Shown here: piece by piece, positions 13,424 to 15,336 of the stretch
How the letters are laid out: the number at the start of each line of letters is the position of its first letter
How positions within the stretch are numbered: position 1 is the first letter of the stretch
Source of the DNA: Nitrospinaceae bacterium
GTDB lineage: Bacteria > Nitrospinota > Nitrospinia > Nitrospinales > VA-1
Length of the DNA stretch: 15,336 bases
Direction: 5' to 3'
Assembly (NCBI GenBank): GCA_016763735.1
Contig: JAESTE010000142.1
Location: 1 to 15,336, forward strand
Position numbers and translations under genes: made by a program
Notes under the pieces: generated by a model
The model's input: only the letters and a program-made list of their open reading frames with translations
Database searches by the model: none
What the model was told of the DNA's origin: nothing

Positions 13424-14230
13424 ATGGATACTGTGCTCTGGATCATTTCTAAGGTTTTTTGGCGGCTGGCTTCACCAGATATTAGTTTGTTGTTGGTTCT
13501 ATCGGTGGGAGTTTGTTTGTTATATTTTGGTCGGGAAAAGCTTGGAAGAAGACTGGTTGCAGTTGCGACTACCATTATTATACTTTTTTCCTTGCTTCCG
13601 ATTTCCAGTATGCTGTTGATTCCTCTTGAGAACAGGTTTCCTATTCCTGAACCTCTTCCCGAAGATATAAATGGAGTGATTGTATTGGGCGGGGCCGAAC
13701 ACCCTATACTCACCGAATCGAGGGGGCAAGTTAGTCTTATAGGTTCTGCCGAACGTTTGACAACTTTTGTAAGTCTTGCGCGGAGGTTTTCTGATGCGAA
13801 ATTTGTTTATGCAGGTGGGCAAGGCGCCATAGGTGCGCAGAAGTATAAAGCGGCTTTTACAGCCAGATTATTCTTTGAACAGATGGGGCTTGATCCGGAT
13901 CGGGTCATATTTGATTCTCAATCCCGAAACACATTGGAGAATGCACAAAATATTTTTAAACTTGTGAAACCCCAAAAGGGAGAAAAATGGGTGCTGATTA
14001 CTTCAGCCTGGCATATGCCCAGGTCGGTGGGGGTATTTAGAAAATTGGGTTGGGAGGTAATCCCTTATCCAGTTGATTTTAAAACAACTGGAAAGTTGGA
14101 GTTGACCCTGCGGATTCCCCCAGAGCTTTCTACAACATCTGCCGTTTCAAATGTAATCTATGAATGGATAGGGCTCACTTATTATAGACTGTTGGGACGA
14201 ACCTCAGAGTTGTTTCCAGGGCCAGCATAA
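13424..14230 (+). CDS. DUF218 (YdcF/ElyC-type) membrane protein
   Basis: This 268-residue protein has two N-terminal membrane segments (about 19-35 and 44-60) followed by a DUF218 domain (about 83-250), probably in the periplasm. Family hallmarks are GVIVLGG (84-90), YAGGQG (129-134), SRNTLENA (167-174) and TSAWHMPR (193-200). The E. coli relatives ElyC and SanA affect cell-envelope integrity and peptidoglycan or lipid-carrier metabolism; the exact chemistry of the family is unsettled. I start at the ATG at 13424; an in-frame TTG at 13391 would add 11 mostly hydrophobic residues. The ribosome-binding site is weak (GGGG at 13413-13416). The HDOD gene follows after 49 nt, so they may be co-transcribed. 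No link with the redox locus is apparent. Confidence 0.85.
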   Translation: MDTVLWIISKVFWRLASPDISLLLVLSVGVCLLYFGREKLGRRLVAVATTIIILFSLLPISSMLLIPLENRFPIPEPLPEDINGVIVLGGAEHPILTESRGQVSLIGSAERLTTFVSLARRFSDAKFVYAGGQGAIGAQKYKAAFTARLFFEQMGLDPDRVIFDSQSRNTLENAQNIFKLVKPQKGEKWVLITSAWHMPRSVGVFRKLGWEVIPYPVDFKTTGKLELTLRIPPELSTTSAVSNVIYEWIGLTYYRLLGRTSELFPGPA

Positions 14231-14279
14231 GGTAAGATAATGTAAAGCAGGTGTTTGCATTCCGATATATGGAGGGCTG

Positions 14280-15113
14280 GTGGAAATTCAGGATATTTTA
14301 ACGAATGAAGTAGCCTCTTCACCTGTTGTGTACCATAAGCTTAAGGATGCGATTCAAGATCCTGAAAGCACATTCCAAGATTTTGCAGATATTATCCGGG
14401 CAGACTCTGGCTTGTCCAGCAGGCTTTTAAGGATTGTGAACAGTTCTTTTTACGGGTTGTCTACGTCCGTTGATTCTGTCACTCATGCTCTAAATATTCT
14501 TGGTGTTGACCAATTGGGAGACCTTGCTCTTGCTACGGTTGTAATGAGCAAGTTCAATGGAATTCCCAAAGACTTGGTCAATCTTGATATGTTCTGGAAG
14601 CACAATATTGCCTGTGGCTTGATGGTCAAGGAGATTGCTGTTTTATTTGGAGAAACCAATACAGAGAAGTTTTATTTGATGGGGTTACTTCATGATATCG
14701 GTAGTTTGGTCATGTATAAGGAGGCTTCAGCAATATCAAGGACTTGTTTGAGCCGTGCTGATTACGAAGGCAGGCATCTTTATCAGATAGAGCAGGGGGA
14801 ACTGGGGTTTTGTCATGCCCAGATAGGTGGAGAGTTATTAAAAAAGTGGAGACTGCCTGATCCTCTGGTAGAAAGCGTGTACTACCATCATAATCCTTTT
14901 GAGGCTCCCAAGTTCCCTAAATTTGCTTCCATAGTTCATGTTGCAGATATTCTTGTCTATGAAATAGGCTTGAGTGGAAGTGGTGAGCCTTTTATCCCTC
15001 CATTAGGTCGTAAAGTACTGGAGTTTCTCCAACTAGAAAAAAAACAACTCACTAAAATCAAGTCATCCGTTAATGACTCTTTTGAAGAAGTTTTTCAGAT
15101 GTTTTATGGCTGA
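14280..15113 (+). CDS. HDOD-domain signalling protein
   Basis: This is a single-domain HDOD protein of 277 residues. HDOD proteins are HD-superfamily relatives used in signalling and regulation, usually without proven hydrolase activity. The start is GTG at 14280, with GGAGGG (14271-14276) only 3 nt away; no better in-frame start is seen. The N-terminal half (about 14-110) is the helical part typical of the family, with LRIVNSSFYG at 50-59 and ALNILG at 70-75. The HD-like core has LLHDIG (136-141), HAQIGGELLKKW (179-190), HH (203-204) and HVAD (220-223). Many HDOD proteins have lost these His/Asp residues, so this copy may keep a metal site. There is no fused GGDEF, EAL or receiver domain. 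Partners are unknown. Confidence 0.87.
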   Translation: MEIQDILTNEVASSPVVYHKLKDAIQDPESTFQDFADIIRADSGLSSRLLRIVNSSFYGLSTSVDSVTHALNILGVDQLGDLALATVVMSKFNGIPKDLVNLDMFWKHNIACGLMVKEIAVLFGETNTEKFYLMGLLHDIGSLVMYKEASAISRTCLSRADYEGRHLYQIEQGELGFCHAQIGGELLKKWRLPDPLVESVYYHHNPFEAPKFPKFASIVHVADILVYEIGLSGSGEPFIPPLGRKVLEFLQLEKKQLTKIKSSVNDSFEEVFQMFYG

Positions 15114-15307
15114 AACCCCCAATTTCGGCGACATCCTGTAATTTTCAGCATTCCTGCTAATGGTTTTCTCTCCCTCTCATTATGAGACGCTGTTCTTCTT
15201 GATACAATTTTCTTCCTCACAATCAAATAATTCAGCCTTTTTTGGCTTGTTTATTGTTAATTCATTTTGTTAGTAAAGGTTGCAATATCCAAGTCAGGAG
15301 AACCCCT
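15114..15307. other. Intergenic gap before the right-edge gene
   Basis: This 194-nt stretch has no coding potential I can support. GCTGAAA (15109-15115) and TTTCAGC (15143-15149) make a 7-bp inverted repeat with a 27-nt loop, a weak candidate for a transcript end after the HDOD gene. A 4-bp AGCC/GGCT pair around six T (15234-15247) is too small to call. The part after 15240 is A/T-rich and probably contains the promoter of the next gene, but I cannot pick clear -35/-10 boxes. Confidence 0.4.
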
Positions 15308-15336
15308 ATGGTTTCTAATAACGCTCGACTTTTTAA
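15308..15336 (+). CDS. Start of a gene cut by the right window edge
   Basis: An ATG at 15308 is preceded by AGGAG (15296-15300) with 7-nt spacing. The frame stays open for the nine visible codons (MVSNNARLF) to the window end. This is enough to suspect a real start but not to guess a product. Confidence 0.5.

Noticed and set aside
13359..13619. Plus-strand frame overlapping the start of the DUF218 gene
   Set aside because: Its translation is an out-of-frame, Phe/Trp/Cys-rich reading of the DUF218 N-terminus, which has clear family motifs in the other frame.
1..15336. CRISPR arrays, tRNA or rRNA genes, insertion sequences, attachment sites
   Set aside because: I looked for regularly spaced repeats, tRNA-like cloverleaf ends, rRNA conserved stretches and transposase motifs and saw none.

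Overview
The window reads as a Gram-negative chromosome of moderate GC. It encodes Sec signal peptides, an outer-membrane beta-barrel and many c-type (CxxCH) haem sites. I see no rRNA, tRNA, CRISPR array, transposase or phage gene. The taxon cannot be fixed from sequence alone. A marine chemolithotroph or respiratory generalist, for example Nitrospinota-like or deltaproteobacterial-like, would fit, but this is a guess.

Region 1 (positions 1 to 10222, all plus strand) is one redox locus of seven genes. In order they are: a pentahaem c-type cytochrome cut by the left window edge; a secreted beta-barrel (porin-like) protein; a tetrahaem cytochrome of the c554 type; a cytoplasmic protein joining two cyclic-nucleotide-binding-like domains to a four-[4Fe-4S] ferredoxin module; a five-helix membrane protein with a dihaem b signature; a membrane-anchored decahaem cytochrome with a duplicated eight-cysteine domain on the cytoplasmic side; and a membrane-anchored FAD/NAD(P)H reductase with a C-terminal [2Fe-2S] domain. 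Four of these (4495-10222) are tightly packed, with an ATGA overlap, a 0-nt junction and a 38-nt gap. Together the visible genes could carry 19 c haems, 2 b haems, four [4Fe-4S], one [2Fe-2S] and one FAD. The simplest model is an electron path from cytoplasmic NAD(P)H through the inner membrane to periplasmic cytochromes, and possibly to the outer-membrane barrel, with a nucleotide-sensing domain on the cytoplasmic Fe-S protein. Direction, donor and acceptor are inferred, not shown. Two intercistronic inverted repeats (4395-4466) split the locus into an envelope half and an inner-membrane half. A third sits beside the ribosome-binding site of the reductase gene.

Region 2 (10249 to 13147, minus strand) holds a 91-residue zinc-ribbon protein with its own extended -10 promoter, a secreted FecR-domain protein, and an arsenite S-adenosylmethionine methyltransferase (ArsM) with the four expected cysteine positions. 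No arsR or other arsenic gene is visible beside arsM.

Region 3 (13424 to the right edge, plus strand) holds a DUF218 (YdcF/ElyC-type) membrane protein, an HDOD-domain signalling protein, a 194-nt gap, and the first nine codons of another gene with a good ribosome-binding site, cut by the window edge. These look like ordinary housekeeping or signalling genes unrelated to the redox locus.
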